Source: Enterobacter ludwigii
Lineage (GTDB): Bacteria; Pseudomonadota; Gammaproteobacteria; Enterobacterales; Enterobacteriaceae
NCBI GenBank assembly: GCA_900068845.1
Contig: CEFQ01000010.1
Span: 601,326 to 665,325 of the forward strand
Direction of reading: 5' to 3'
Length of the DNA stretch: 64,000 bases
Shown: in pieces, positions 25,698 through 33,959 of the stretch
How positions within the stretch are numbered: the first letter of the stretch is position 1
How the letters are laid out: each line of letters starts with the position of its first letter
Made by a program: the position numbers and the translations under genes
The notes under the pieces: generated by a model
What the model was told of the DNA's origin: nothing
The model's database searches: none
The model's input: only the letters and a program-made list of their open reading frames with translations

Positions 25698-26309
25698 ATG
25701 AAAGTAATTCAAACACAGCTTAAGGATATGCCGTCCTCACTGTTGGCAGAATTGGGAACGTATCGCTATAGCGTATTTGCGCGGGGTGAAGGATGGTCAA
25801 TTCCCCCGCGATTAAGTACGCCTGGGCAAGAGTACGATCGTTTTGATCGCTCGGATGTTACCTGGCTGATAGCCTGGAATGCACGTCAGGGGATTTGCGG
25901 CTGCGCACGTCTGCTGCCATGGCACGAACCGGAAGTGCCGGAGGGCTTTGTACTGCCTTTCGATCAGGAGAAAGTGTGGGAAATGTCGCGCTTCTCGGCA
26001 CGCCTTGAAGTGGATGCGGAGTTGCCGCTCACTATTTTGTGGCACTCAGTGCAATTAGCCGAACTGAATGGCATGGAGTATTTGATCAGTTCAGCTACGC
26101 CGATGCTGGAAAAAATGTTTGAACAACATCAGGTGGTCTACGAACCTCTTTCACCGGGCTTGATCCAATCTGAAGACAATCTGTTTGCCATTCGCATTCC
26201 GGTAAATCAACCAGCGCTGGCGGAGAAGTATCGTGGAACGCGACGCTTTAGTCCGGAAGAAGTGCTGCCATCGTTAGGTGTATCGGTGAACTGGCAGTCA
26301 CACAGTTAA
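25698..26309 (+). CDS. LuxI-type acyl-homoserine-lactone synthase
   Basis: A 203-residue autoinducer synthase that makes N-acyl-homoserine lactones from acyl-ACP and S-adenosylmethionine. All invariant family residues are present: R23, F27, W33, D47, D50, R71, E95 and R98, in RYSVFARGEGW, EYDRFD, CARLLP and WEMSRF. The WExSRF form resembles LasI-type synthases more than EsaI/EanI-type (ESSRF). AGGGG lies 7 nt before ATG 25698; the adjacent ATG 25695 is an alternative. It forms a pair with sdiA upstream. The acyl chain cannot be predicted. Confidence 0.9.
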   Translation: MKVIQTQLKDMPSSLLAELGTYRYSVFARGEGWSIPPRLSTPGQEYDRFDRSDVTWLIAWNARQGICGCARLLPWHEPEVPEGFVLPFDQEKVWEMSRFSARLEVDAELPLTILWHSVQLAELNGMEYLISSATPMLEKMFEQHQVVYEPLSPGLIQSEDNLFAIRIPVNQPALAEKYRGTRRFSPEEVLPSLGVSVNWQSHS

Positions 26310-26312
26310 CTA

Positions 26313-26333
26313 CCCCGCGCATCACGCGCGGGG
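26313..26333. terminator. Hairpin between convergent luxI and yecF
   Basis: Perfect 8-bp stem CCCCGCGC / GCGCGGGG with loop ATCAC, placed between the two stops. T-rich sequence follows on the plus side, so it can serve luxI and perhaps both genes. Confidence 0.7.
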
Positions 26334-26341
26334 CACATTAT

Positions 26342-26569
26342 TTATTGACGATACGCGGTTTTGATCTGGCGAATGGTATTGTTAAACACTTCCGCCTGCG
26401 GCTTATCGCCCAGCGATGCCTGCACATAACGCTCCATGTTGATGATCACCTTACCGGCGTCGGCTTGACCCATTCCTTTCAGAATCAGCGTCACCATCAT
26501 TTTTAGGCAGGCCACTTCGTCTGCCAGCGCCTGCGTGTCTCGTGAAGTTGCGAAATCTTCATCACTCAT
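26342..26569 (-). CDS. yecF: DUF2594 protein YecF
   Basis: A 75-residue small cytosolic protein matching E. coli YecF (ADEVACLKMMVTLILKGMGQADAGKV and the end RQIKTAYRQ). The ATG at 26569 (MSDEDFA) is chosen because AAGGAG precedes it and the family starts there. Its function is unknown. It neighbours sdiA in E. coli too. Confidence 0.92.
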   Translation of the reverse strand: MSDEDFATSRDTQALADEVACLKMMVTLILKGMGQADAGKVIINMERYVQASLGDKPQAEVFNNTIRQIKTAYRQ

Positions 26570-26999
26570 ATTTGACTCCTTGGTGGTGTTACTCAATGTA
26601 GACACATTCATCTTGTGCGTAAAAAAGAGAGTATATCATATGGTTGTCAGTCGAATTTAATGCAGCCGAAGCGGTAAAAGCCACACGAGTCTTTAATTGC
26701 TCTTTGCCCTATTTATCAGCAAATGAATTAGGCGTTTAGACCTTATTTATTGAGCAAACATAATGTAGCAATAAAATTGAGCTATAAATTATAACTTAAT
26801 GATATTATTGATTGTTTTACTTGTCTAATTTTGCATGTTAACGCAGCTTCGCTGCAAAAGCATGATCAAATGAATGTTATTGATTTACATCATTTCGTTT
26901 GAGATTTATCTGTGGCGATAGATGTTTTTTCCACCTGAAAACCGGTAAGATGGTCACTTGAAATATATTTCCCTTTCTTAACTTGCGGAGTACTTCCCG
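26570..26999. other. 430-bp intergenic region between yecF and uvrY
   Basis: It is AT-rich with no convincing gene. It contains TTGATTTACATCAT (26880-26893), which fits the FNR half-site pair TTGAT-N4-ATCAA at 9 of 10 positions, and a small GCAGC-TTC-GCTGC hairpin near 26843. It must contain the divergent yecF and uvrY promoters. Confidence 0.5.
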
Positions 27000-27659
27000 T
27001 TGATCAGCTTGCTTCTTGTTGATGACCATGAACTGGTCCGCGCCGGTATTCGTCGCATTCTGGAAGATATGAAAGGACTTGTCATAGCCGGTGAAGCTGC
27101 CTGCGGCGAAGACGCGGTAAAATGGTGTCGTAGTCATCCGGTCGACGTGGTGCTGATGGATATGAATATGCCCGGCATCGGCGGCCTGGAAGCGACACGC
27201 AAAATTGTGCGCTTTAACCCGGATATCCGCATCATTATGCTGACCATTCATACCGAAAATCCACTGCCGGCGAAAGTGATGCAGGCGGGCGCAGCGGGTT
27301 ATCTCAGCAAAGGTGCCGCGCCGCAGGAAGTGGTGAGTGCAATTCGTTCGGTGCATTCTGGGCAACGCTACATCGCCTCGGATATTGCCCAGCAAATGGC
27401 ACTCAGCCAGATTGAACCGCAAAAAGCAGAATCTCCGTTCAGCTGTTTGTCGGAAAGGGAATTGCAGATTATGCTGATGATTACGCGCGGGCAGAAGGTG
27501 ACGGAAATCTCCGAACAGCTTAGTCTCAGCCCGAAAACCGTTAACAGTTACCGCTATCGCATGTTCAGTAAGTTGAATATCAGTGGCGACGTCGAGTTAA
27601 CGCATTTGGCCATTCGACATGGCCTGTTCAATGCGGAGCCATTAATCAGTAGTGAGTGA
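27000..27659 (+). CDS. uvrY: Response regulator UvrY (GacA family)
   Basis: A 219-residue NarL/FixJ-type response regulator of the BarA-UvrY system that activates the CsrB/CsrC small RNAs. The receiver domain (about 1-120) has acidic residues in LVDDHE, phosphoacceptor D54 in [10 protein letters not shown], and the conserved K in [10 protein letters not shown]. The LuxR-type HTH is at about 148-205 ([27 protein letters not shown]). It starts at TTG 27000, as in E. coli, which suggests deliberately weak translation. Its last codons overlap uvrC by 8 nt. Confidence 0.96.
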   Translation: MISLLLVDDHELVRAGIRRILEDMKGLVIAGEAACGEDAVKWCRSHPVDVVLMDMNMPGIGGLEATRKIVRFNPDIRIIMLTIHTENPLPAKVMQAGAAGYLSKGAAPQEVVSAIRSVHSGQRYIASDIAQQMALSQIEPQKAESPFSCLSERELQIMLMITRGQKVTEISEQLSLSPKTVNSYRYRMFSKLNISGDVELTHLAIRHGLFNAEPLISSE

Positions 27660-29484
27660 CGTTTTCAATTCCAAAGCCTTTCTCAGCACCGTGACCAGCC
27701 AACCCGGCGTCTATCGTATGTACGATGCGGCCGGCACGGTGATCTATGTTGGTAAAGCCAAAGACCTCAAAAAGCGCCTGACCAGCTACTTCCGTACGCA
27801 GGTGGGCAGTCGCAAAACGGAAGTGCTGGTCAGCAACATCCAGAATATCGACGTTACCGTGACGCACACCGAAACGGAAGCGCTGCTGCTGGAGCATAAC
27901 TACATCAAGCTCTACCAGCCGCGCTATAACGTGCTGCTGCGTGATGACAAATCCTATCCTTATATTTTCCTCAGCAGCGATAGTCATCCGCGCCTGGCGA
28001 TGCATCGCGGTGCGAAGCATGCCAAAGGCGAATACTTTGGGCCGTTTCCAAACGGTTATGCGGTGCGTGAAACCCTGGCGCTGCTGCAAAAGGTGTTTCC
28101 GATTCGCCAATGTGAAAATAGCGTGTATCGCAACCGTTCGCGCCCCTGTTTGCAATATCAGATTGGCCGCTGCCTTGGCCCGTGCGTTGCGGGTTTGGTA
28201 AGCGAAGAGGAGTATGCGCAGCAAACCGATTACGTGCGTCTTTTCCTCGCAGGGAAAGATGATCAGGTTATCAATCAGCTGGTTAAGCGCATGGAAAAGG
28301 CCAGTGAGGAGCTCCGTTTCGAAGAAGCGGGGATGTTACGCGATCAGATTCAAGCGGTAAGGCGCGTAACTGAGCGGCAGTTTGTCTCTAATCAGGGTGA
28401 AGATCTGGATGTAATGGGTGTCGCCTTTGATGCCGGGATGGCCTGTTTACACGTGCTGTTTATCCGTCAGGGTAAAGTGCTCGGCAGCCGCAGCTATTTC
28501 CCTAAAGTGCCTGCGGATACTGAACTGACCGAAGTGGTGCAAACCTTTGTCGGGCAGTTCTATTTGCAAGGCAGCGAAGCGCGCACCTTGCCGGCAGAAA
28601 TCCTGCTGGATTTCAATCTGCCCGAACGTGAGCTGCTGGCCGAATCACTCAGCGCATTAGCTGGACGCAAGGTGAATATTCAAAGCAAGCCGCGTGGCGA
28701 CCGCGCGCGCTACCTGAAGCTGGCGCGTACCAACGCGGCAACCGCGCTGACCACCAAGCTTTCACAGCACTCAACCATCCAGCAGCGTCTGGTGGCATTA
28801 GCGACGTTCCTCGAACTCGATACCATCAATCGCATGGAGTGCTTTGATATCAGCCACACCATGGGCGAGCAGACCATTGCGTCCTGTGTGGTGTTTAATC
28901 GCGATGGCCCACTGCGTTCCGATTATCGTCGCTACAACATTGAAGGCATTACACCGGGCGATGATTATGCGGCGATGAATCAGGTGCTGCGCCGCCGTTA
29001 TGGCAAAGCGTTGGAAGAGGACAAAATCCCTGACGTGATCATTATTGATGGCGGTAAAGGTCAGTTAGCGCAGGCAAAGCAGGTGTTCGCCGAGCTGAAT
29101 GTGCCGTGGGATAAAGATCGTCCGATTCTACTCGGCGTGGCGAAAGGCAGCGATCGTAAAGCTGGCCTGGAAACGTTGTTCTTTGAAGCGGAAGGTGAGG
29201 GCGTTTCCTTACCGCCGGACTCGCCTGCGCTGCATGTGATCCAACATATTCGTGACGACTCTCACAATCATGCAATTTCAGGTCACCGGAAAAAACGTGC
29301 CAAGGTGAAGAACACCAGCGCGCTTGAAAGCATTGAAGGCGTAGGGCCAAAACGGCGTCAACAGCTGCTCAAGTATATGGGCGGCCTGCAACCGCTGATG
29401 AATGCCAGCGTTGATGAGATTGCGAAAGTGCCGGGGATTTCCACTGCGCTGGCGGAAAAAATCTACTACTCACTTAAACACTAA
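27652..29484 (+). CDS. uvrC: Excinuclease ABC subunit C
   Basis: A 610-residue nucleotide-excision-repair nuclease making the 3' and 5' incisions with UvrB. The GIY-YIG domain (about 14-95) shows [24 protein letters not shown], and the UVR/UvrB-binding domain is near 205-235. The RNase H-like endonuclease domain has IDGGKGQL, and the C-terminal helix-hairpin-helix pair covers about 555-610 ([13 protein letters not shown]). Length matches E. coli. The start is GTG 27652, overlapping uvrY. Confidence 0.97.
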   Translation: MSDVFNSKAFLSTVTSQPGVYRMYDAAGTVIYVGKAKDLKKRLTSYFRTQVGSRKTEVLVSNIQNIDVTVTHTETEALLLEHNYIKLYQPRYNVLLRDDKSYPYIFLSSDSHPRLAMHRGAKHAKGEYFGPFPNGYAVRETLALLQKVFPIRQCENSVYRNRSRPCLQYQIGRCLGPCVAGLVSEEEYAQQTDYVRLFLAGKDDQVINQLVKRMEKASEELRFEEAGMLRDQIQAVRRVTERQFVSNQGEDLDVMGVAFDAGMACLHVLFIRQGKVLGSRSYFPKVPADTELTEVVQTFVGQFYLQGSEARTLPAEILLDFNLPERELLAESLSALAGRKVNIQSKPRGDRARYLKLARTNAATALTTKLSQHSTIQQRLVALATFLELDTINRMECFDISHTMGEQTIASCVVFNRDGPLRSDYRRYNIEGITPGDDYAAMNQVLRRRYGKALEEDKIPDVIIIDGGKGQLAQAKQVFAELNVPWDKDRPILLGVAKGSDRKAGLETLFFEAEGEGVSLPPDSPALHVIQHIRDDSHNHAISGHRKKRAKVKNTSALESIEGVGPKRRQQLLKYMGGLQPLMNASVDEIAKVPGISTALAEKIYYSLKH

Positions 29485-29552
29485 CGTTGAAAGAGGGGGG
29501 GCAATGTAGGAACATACATGAAACCCTACTCACACCAGACAGTTACTGGCAT

Positions 29553-30101
29553 ATGCAATTTAACATTCCGACGTGTCTTACCCTGTTTCGAGTCGTACTT
29601 ATTCCCTTTTTTGTCCTGGCGTTTTATCTGCCATTTCAATGGGCTCCCTTTGCGACTGCATTGATCTTTGTGATTGCTGCGGTCACTGACTGGTTTGATG
29701 GTTTTTTAGCACGTCGCTGGAAGCAGACCACGCGTTTTGGCGCGTTTCTCGATCCAGTAGCTGACAAAGTGCTGGTGGCGATTGCGCTGGTACTAGTGGC
29801 GGAACATTTCCATGCCTGGTGGATTACGCTGCCAGCTGCCACCATGATCGCTCGTGAAATCATTATCTCTGCGCTGCGTGAGTGGATGGCGGAGATTGGT
29901 AAACGTAGCAGCGTAGCGGTGTCATGGATCGGCAAGGTGAAAACCACCGCGCAGATGTTCTCGCTGTTTGCCTTGCTGTGGCGTCCCGAAGCGACAGTTG
30001 TCGGTGTGGGTGTTGTTGCGCTGTACATTGCGGCAGTGTTGACGTTTTGGTCAATGTTCCAGTATTTGAGCGCGGCACGCGGCGATTTGCTCGATAGCTG
30101 A
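29553..30101 (+). CDS. pgsA: Phosphatidylglycerophosphate synthase
   Basis: A 182-residue CDP-alcohol phosphatidyltransferase of the inner membrane that makes phosphatidylglycerol-phosphate from CDP-diacylglycerol and glycerol-3-phosphate. The family signature D-x2-D-G-x2-A-R...G-x3-D-x3-D is readable in [20 protein letters not shown] followed by LDPVADK. The ATG at 29553 ([13 protein letters not shown]) matches the E. coli start; the longer frame from 29487 is not supported. It follows uvrC, as in E. coli. Confidence 0.96.
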   Translation: MQFNIPTCLTLFRVVLIPFFVLAFYLPFQWAPFATALIFVIAAVTDWFDGFLARRWKQTTRFGAFLDPVADKVLVAIALVLVAEHFHAWWITLPAATMIAREIIISALREWMAEIGKRSSVAVSWIGKVKTTAQMFSLFALLWRPEATVVGVGVVALYIAAVLTFWSMFQYLSAARGDLLDS

Positions 30102-30151
30102 TCGATGCGATTTAAAAAGCAGCAAACGGACGCAGTGTGTGGATAATTCTA

Positions 30152-30179
30152 TTGACTCATTGCGTCAGATAAGTAGAAT
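30152..30179 (+). promoter_or_regulatory. Promoter of the tRNA-Gly-Cys-Leu operon
   Basis: TTGACT (30152-30157), a 16-nt spacer and TAGAAT (30174-30179), followed by a GC-containing discriminator. The transcript would have a leader of about 185 nt before tRNA-Gly. Confidence 0.7.
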
Positions 30180-30372
30180 GCATCGCATCGAACGGCAGCG
30201 AGTCTGCAAGAAGCTGAGTTAAATCAGTAGGTTCGATGAAGAAATACCAGAGCCGAGTAGTTGAGTTGGCAACAAGGCGGCAACTGAACGAATCCCTGGG
30301 AGCTTACATTGGTAAGTGACATGGGTGAGTGAAGGAAGCCAACGCAGTGGCAAACTCAAATACGATGGTTAT

Positions 30373-30448
<76 letters not shown>

Positions 30449-30490
30449 AATTTAGTGGTTCGTATTCAACGAATTACATCTCAGATTAAA

Positions 30491-30564
30491 GGCGCGTTGG
30501 CAGAGTGGCCATGCAACGGATTGCAAATCCGTCTACCTCGGTTCGACTCCGGGACGCGCCTCCA
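30491..30564 (+). tRNA. cysT: tRNA-Cys (anticodon GCA)
   Basis: A 74-nt tRNA with encoded CCA. The acceptor stem is GGCGCGT, the anticodon GCA lies in GGATTGCAAATCC, and the discriminator U is typical of tRNA-Cys. Confidence 0.97.
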
Positions 30565-30575
30565 ATTTACACCCT

Positions 30576-30661
30576 GCCCGGGTGGTGAAATCGGTAGACA
30601 CAAGGGATTTAAAATCCCTCGGCTTATGGCTGTGCGGGTTCAAGTCCCGCCCCGGGCACCA
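30576..30661 (+). tRNA. leuZ: tRNA-Leu (anticodon TAA)
   Basis: An 86-nt class II tRNA with encoded CCA. The acceptor stem is GCCCGGG/CCCGGGC, the anticodon TAA lies in GGGATTTAAAATCCC, and it has a long variable arm. Confidence 0.97.
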
Positions 30662-30716
30662 TATTCGAAGTAGTAAAAAAACCTAATAAAAGCAATACAA
30701 TAAGCAGTAATGTCGT

Positions 30717-30741
30717 AACCGCCCAAGGGCGGTTTTTTTGT
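30717..30741 (+). terminator. Terminator of the tRNA-Gly-Cys-Leu operon
   Basis: Stem AACCGCCC / GGGCGGTT with an AA loop, merging into a T-run. Confidence 0.92.
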
Positions 30742-30763
30742 TTTTGTCCCTTCGTGCTGCGCA

Positions 30764-30786
30764 ATAAAAAACCCGGCAATGCCGGG
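30764..30786 (-). terminator. Terminator of the small lipoprotein gene
   Basis: Stem CCCGGC / GCCGGG (30772-30777, 30781-30786). On the minus strand a run of T follows. It lies 7 nt past the lipoprotein stop. Confidence 0.85.
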
Positions 30787-30793
30787 CGAATCA

Positions 30794-30964
30794 TTACGAT
30801 TGCGGTTGTCCCACCGGTCCAGCACCTTCGCTTGCGCCCGGCACCGGTTGGTTGCTTGGTGCATGTGGGCGTCCATCACCGCCGACCGCATCGCTTTTGT
30901 GCATACAGCCGGAAAGCGATACCAAGGTTAACGTCACCAATACTGCTTTTGTTAAAATCTGCAT
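30794..30964 (-). CDS. Small predicted lipoprotein
   Basis: A 56-residue protein starting MQILTKAVLVTLTLVSLSGC. The lipobox LSGC predicts lipidation at C20. The mature part is only ~37 residues, rich in Gly, Pro and Ser and probably unstructured. The ATG at 30964 has GGAG upstream and starts the signal sequence correctly. Methionine at +2 does not prevent outer-membrane sorting by Lol. I do not recognise a family; the function is unknown. Confidence 0.75.
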   Translation of the reverse strand: MQILTKAVLVTLTLVSLSGCMHKSDAVGGDGRPHAPSNQPVPGASEGAGPVGQPQS

Positions 30965-31080
30965 CTGCTTCTCCAGTTTAAAAATCGATTGCGTTACCAA
31001 TCTCAAAGAGATCAAAGGATTGACCGTGAGGTAAGCAAAGGCAGTAGCAGCGATTTACGCAAGCGAAACGCGGCGAGAAT

Positions 31081-31110
31081 AATAAAAAACGCCAGATTTC
31101 CGGCGTTTTT
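31081..31110 (-). terminator. Terminator of the SulP gene
   Basis: Stem AACGCC / GGCGTT (31088-31093, 31102-31107) with T-rich flanks on both strands. It is 20 nt past the sulP-type gene stop. Confidence 0.8.
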
Positions 31111-31130
31111 CATCTCAATCCTAAAACAAC

Positions 31131-32630
31131 CTATCCCAGGTTCCCACTCAGTCGATCGCGAAAATCGCTACTGCGGTTATCCAGCCCGATGAAGGTGACG
31201 TTCGCGCCGTGGCGGTGATAGCGATACTCGATGGCATCGAGAGCCGCCACGCTGGAAGCATCCCAAATCTGCGCGTGCGTCAAATCGATGGTAACAGTTT
31301 TAGGATCGTGGCCGTAATTGAAGTGTTCAAACAAATCATTGCTACTGCCGAAGAACAGTGGACCGCGTATGATGTAGTTAACCTGTTCACCGTCGTCACT
31401 CAACTGACGTTCAGCGTGAATCACGTGGGCGATGCGGCGCGCAAACAGCATCATCGCCAGAATCACACCTATCAGCACGCCAATGGCCAGATTGCCAGTC
31501 CACACAGTAACGGCAACGGTCAGCACCATTACAAATGTTTCGGACCACGGCATGCGTTTCAACGTTGCCGGTTGCAGGCTATGCCAGTTCACCGTTTTCA
31601 CTGCCACCACCATCATAATCCCCGCCAGCACCACCATCGGGATCTGCGCCATGACGTGGCTCAATCCCGTAACCAGTAACAGCAGCACGATACCCGCCGC
31701 GACTGTTGAAACACGCGTACGTGCTTTGCCTAACTCGACGTTTACGATGGTTTGGCCAATCATGGCGCAACCGGCGATGCCGCCATAAAAGCCCGCCAGA
31801 ATGTTGCCGACGCCAAGCGCCCAGGATTCACGGCGTTTACCAGACGGCGTATCGGTAATGTCATCCACCAGCTTGGCGGTCAGCAGCGACTCCATCAGGC
31901 CAACGAAGGCGATGCTCAGGGCGGTTGGCCAGATAATGTTCAGCGTGTGCAGATTGATCGGCACCAGCAGCGTAGTGAAGCCTGGCAGACCCGCGGTCAT
32001 TGGGCCTTCATCCGCAACATTCGGCACGCGATAGCCCAGCAGCAACGCCACAGCCGTCACCACCACAATGGCTACCAGCGGTGAGGGTACGCTTTTCAGC
32101 ACTTTCGGCAGCAGCAGCACAATCGCCAGCGTGACAGCGAACAGCACCCACACCAAACCGGATTGTCCCCATACATGCGGGACCTGCGCAAAGAAGATCA
32201 AGATACCAAGGGCGTTAACGAAGCCGATCATCACTGAGCGCGGGATATAGCGCATCATGCGCGATAACCCGGCAAGCCCAAAGATAATCTGGATAACGCC
32301 GGCCATAATTACCGCCGGCAGGATGTATTCAACGCCGTGTGCATGCACCATCGGGCCAATCACCAGCGCTACCGAACCGGCTGCGGCGGTGACCATCGCC
32401 GGACGCCCACCGAGAATCGACAGCGTCAGACATAATACCACCGAGGCAATGAGGCTGACTTTGGGGTCGACACCCGCAATGACGGAGAAGGAGATAACTT
32501 CAGGGATCAGCGCCAGCGCGGTAATCATTCCCGCCAGACACTCACGGGTTAACAGGGCGGGCGAACGTAACACGCGGCCCACGGTGATATCGCTCTCCAC
32601 CGCAGTGGTGCGCTCAGTTGGTTGGCTCAT
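31131..32630 (-). CDS. SulP-family anion transporter with STAS domain
   Basis: A 499-residue SLC26/SulP inner-membrane transporter: about 11-14 hydrophobic helices to residue ~390, then a C-terminal STAS domain (about 400-490; VTIDLTHAQIWDASSVAALDAIEYR). Typical motifs are ALIPEVISFSVIAGVDP in the first helix pair and GFYGGIAGCAMIGQTIVNV. Family substrates include sulfate, bicarbonate and dicarboxylates. The sequence does not decide between them. There is no carbonic anhydrase gene next to it. Confidence 0.88.
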   Translation of the reverse strand: MSQPTERTTAVESDITVGRVLRSPALLTRECLAGMITALALIPEVISFSVIAGVDPKVSLIASVVLCLTLSILGGRPAMVTAAAGSVALVIGPMVHAHGVEYILPAVIMAGVIQIIFGLAGLSRMMRYIPRSVMIGFVNALGILIFFAQVPHVWGQSGLVWVLFAVTLAIVLLLPKVLKSVPSPLVAIVVVTAVALLLGYRVPNVADEGPMTAGLPGFTTLLVPINLHTLNIIWPTALSIAFVGLMESLLTAKLVDDITDTPSGKRRESWALGVGNILAGFYGGIAGCAMIGQTIVNVELGKARTRVSTVAAGIVLLLLVTGLSHVMAQIPMVVLAGIMMVVAVKTVNWHSLQPATLKRMPWSETFVMVLTVAVTVWTGNLAIGVLIGVILAMMLFARRIAHVIHAERQLSDDGEQVNYIIRGPLFFGSSNDLFEHFNYGHDPKTVTIDLTHAQIWDASSVAALDAIEYRYHRHGANVTFIGLDNRSSDFRDRLSGNLG

Positions 32631-32782
32631 AGATTATGCAGGCTCTTATAGTAATGTGCGCCTACCGTCGCGGTAAGGCAGTAACCAGTTAGAATTTTCC
32701 GAGGAAGGATGTTACCGGGCAAAAGGATGAGACGCTAGCATGATGGGGTGGGTGAGAGTGATTCCATCCCTGGAATCCGGCT

Positions 32783-33040
32783 TTAGACCGCGAGATCGTC
32801 AGGTGTCTTGTTCACGACCAATTCAAGCAGATGGCGATAAATATCTAGCTGAATCACATCGCTTTCCATCTCCAGACGGTTAATCAGAGAGGAAATAATT
32901 GCTTTATTGGAAACCGGCATACCGGCTTGCAGGATTTCGGCAATGATCTGCCCGAAAACTTCCATCTCGGTGCTATCGCTGTTACCGGCAAGTTTGTAAA
33001 AGTCTGCGAGGGCGTTATTACTGGTGGCGACGTTTTGCAT
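32783..33040 (-). CDS. YmgB/AriR-family biofilm and acid-resistance regulator
   Basis: An 85-residue small helical protein of the YcgZ/YmgB(AriR) family: the FGQIIAEILQAG and NKAIISSLINRLE blocks and the VIQLDIYRHLLELVV helix align with AriR. In E. coli these are connector proteins of the blue-light/cold response (BluR regulon) that act through the Rcs pathway and affect biofilm and acid resistance. Here it is a single gene, not the ycgZ-ymgABC operon. About 106 nt upstream on the same strand lies a strong terminator of a separate short transcript. Confidence 0.82.
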   Translation of the reverse strand: MQNVATSNNALADFYKLAGNSDSTEMEVFGQIIAEILQAGMPVSNKAIISSLINRLEMESDVIQLDIYRHLLELVVNKTPDDLAV

Positions 33041-33145
33041 GTGTGAAGCCCTTAAGATCGGCCTGATGGCAATGTGCCTTCAGCTCCATGATGAAAAAAA
33101 CTCGCACGCGGACAGGCGCGCAAGACCCAAACCATCAACCAACGC

Positions 33146-33239
33146 AAAAAGACACCTCTGAAGGTGGAAATCCACAACACCTTCAGAGGCGACGCAAAGT
33201 GCATCATTCGTTACGGAGCCATCAGCTGGCTCACGGGAC
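33146..33239 (-). ncRNA. Candidate small RNA upstream of the ymgB-like gene
   Basis: A ~94-nt transcription unit is predicted on the minus strand. It has a near-consensus promoter, a 5' hairpin (GAGCCA...TGGCTC), an unpaired middle, and a perfect 12-bp terminator hairpin (33155-33166 with 33178-33189) followed by TGTCTTTTTG. The terminator loop exposes UGUGGAUUU, with a GGA. It could also be an attenuated leader of the ymgB-like mRNA. I do not recognise it as any known sRNA. Confidence 0.5.
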
Positions 33240-33244
33240 GTAAA

Positions 33245-33272
33245 CTTATACAATCTAGTGTAACTTGTACAA
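33245..33272 (-). promoter_or_regulatory. Sigma-70 promoter of the candidate small RNA
   Basis: On the minus strand TTGTAC (33272-33267), a 16-nt spacer and TATAAG (33250-33245). A start near 33239 would put the terminator about 94 nt downstream. Confidence 0.55.
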
Positions 33273-33494
33273 TCAGGATTTTGAGCAATTCGTGCTAATC
33301 ATTATTAAACAATGAGTTATAATTTGTAATGTTTTCTAAAATCTATACAGATATCGGCATTTCAGCCAAAATTCAGCGCCAGTTGTACAACTCATAAAGA
33401 AAGCTGGAGATTCTTTGCCGCGCCAGCTACGTTTGCTGAGGTAAGCAACATTTTCATTGGCGGGCGGCTTCGCATATAATAACGCTCCCATTTA

Positions 33495-33508
33495 GTTAGA
33501 TACCTAAC
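33495..33508. promoter_or_regulatory. Candidate MarR-type operator
   Basis: GTTAG-ATAC-CTAAC is a perfect 5-bp inverted repeat just downstream of TATAAT (33475-33480) and 17 bp before the MarR start codon. This placement suits autorepression of the efflux operon. Confidence 0.6.
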
Positions 33509-33525
33509 CATTAGGCCACTACGTT

Positions 33526-33957
33526 TTGAGCGACTGTCCCCAACCCTTTTCTCGTTTGCTGCATCTGACCGCGCACGCGTGGCGTTTGGCCGTAGATCGT
33601 CGTCTTAAAGAGAGCGGACTGAGTATGAGCAGCTGGATGGCTATCACTAGCGTAGCGACCGCGGCTGAGCCGCCAACGCAAAAAGCGCTGGCCCAGATGC
33701 TCGGTTTAGAAGAGGCCAGCGTGGTGCCTTTGGTGGATCGATTAGTTAAGCAGCAACTGCTGGCACGCGTACAGCCGCCGGAAGACCGCCGCAAACGTCT
33801 GCTCATTTTGACGGATCAAGGTCGCGTGGCATTTGCTGAAGTCAAAACTCAAGCGGATGCGCTGCGTGCACAGTTGCTGGCGGATATCGATCCCGCATCG
33901 CTGGCCGTGACAGAAAAAGTGCTGCAACAACTGCTTACGCGTCTGGGAAGCGTCTAA
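33526..33957 (+). CDS. MarR-family transcriptional regulator
   Basis: A 143-residue winged-helix regulator. The recognition region is TQKALAQMLGLEEASVVPLVDRLVKQQLL, followed by the wing PPEDRRKRLLILTDQG. Such proteins repress efflux genes until a phenolic or lipophilic ligand binds. The start appears to be TTG 33526, with no strong Shine-Dalgarno; no better in-frame start gives a whole domain. It is the first gene of a four-gene unit with the efflux pump. Confidence 0.9.
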   Translation: MSDCPQPFSRLLHLTAHAWRLAVDRRLKESGLSMSSWMAITSVATAAEPPTQKALAQMLGLEEASVVPLVDRLVKQQLLARVQPPEDRRKRLLILTDQGRVAFAEVKTQADALRAQLLADIDPASLAVTEKVLQQLLTRLGSV

Positions 33958-33959
33958 TC

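Larger units (their letters stand above)
33041..33525. other. 485-bp intergenic region before the MarR gene
   Basis: It holds a candidate small RNA with promoter and terminator on the minus strand (33146-33272), a 12-bp palindrome AGTTGTACAACT (33381-33392), and the MarR promoter (TATAAT at 33475-33480) with its likely operator. A 51-codon open frame on the minus strand runs through the small-RNA terminator; it has no good ribosome site and is judged spurious. Confidence 0.6.

Noticed and set aside
26877-27422. 181-residue minus-strand open frame over uvrY
   Set aside because: uvrY is clearly real and conserved; the antisense frame has no family features.
33055-33210. 51-codon minus-strand open frame between the sRNA and the ymgB-like gene
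   Set aside because: It runs straight through a strong terminator, lacks a ribosome site, and resembles no known protein.
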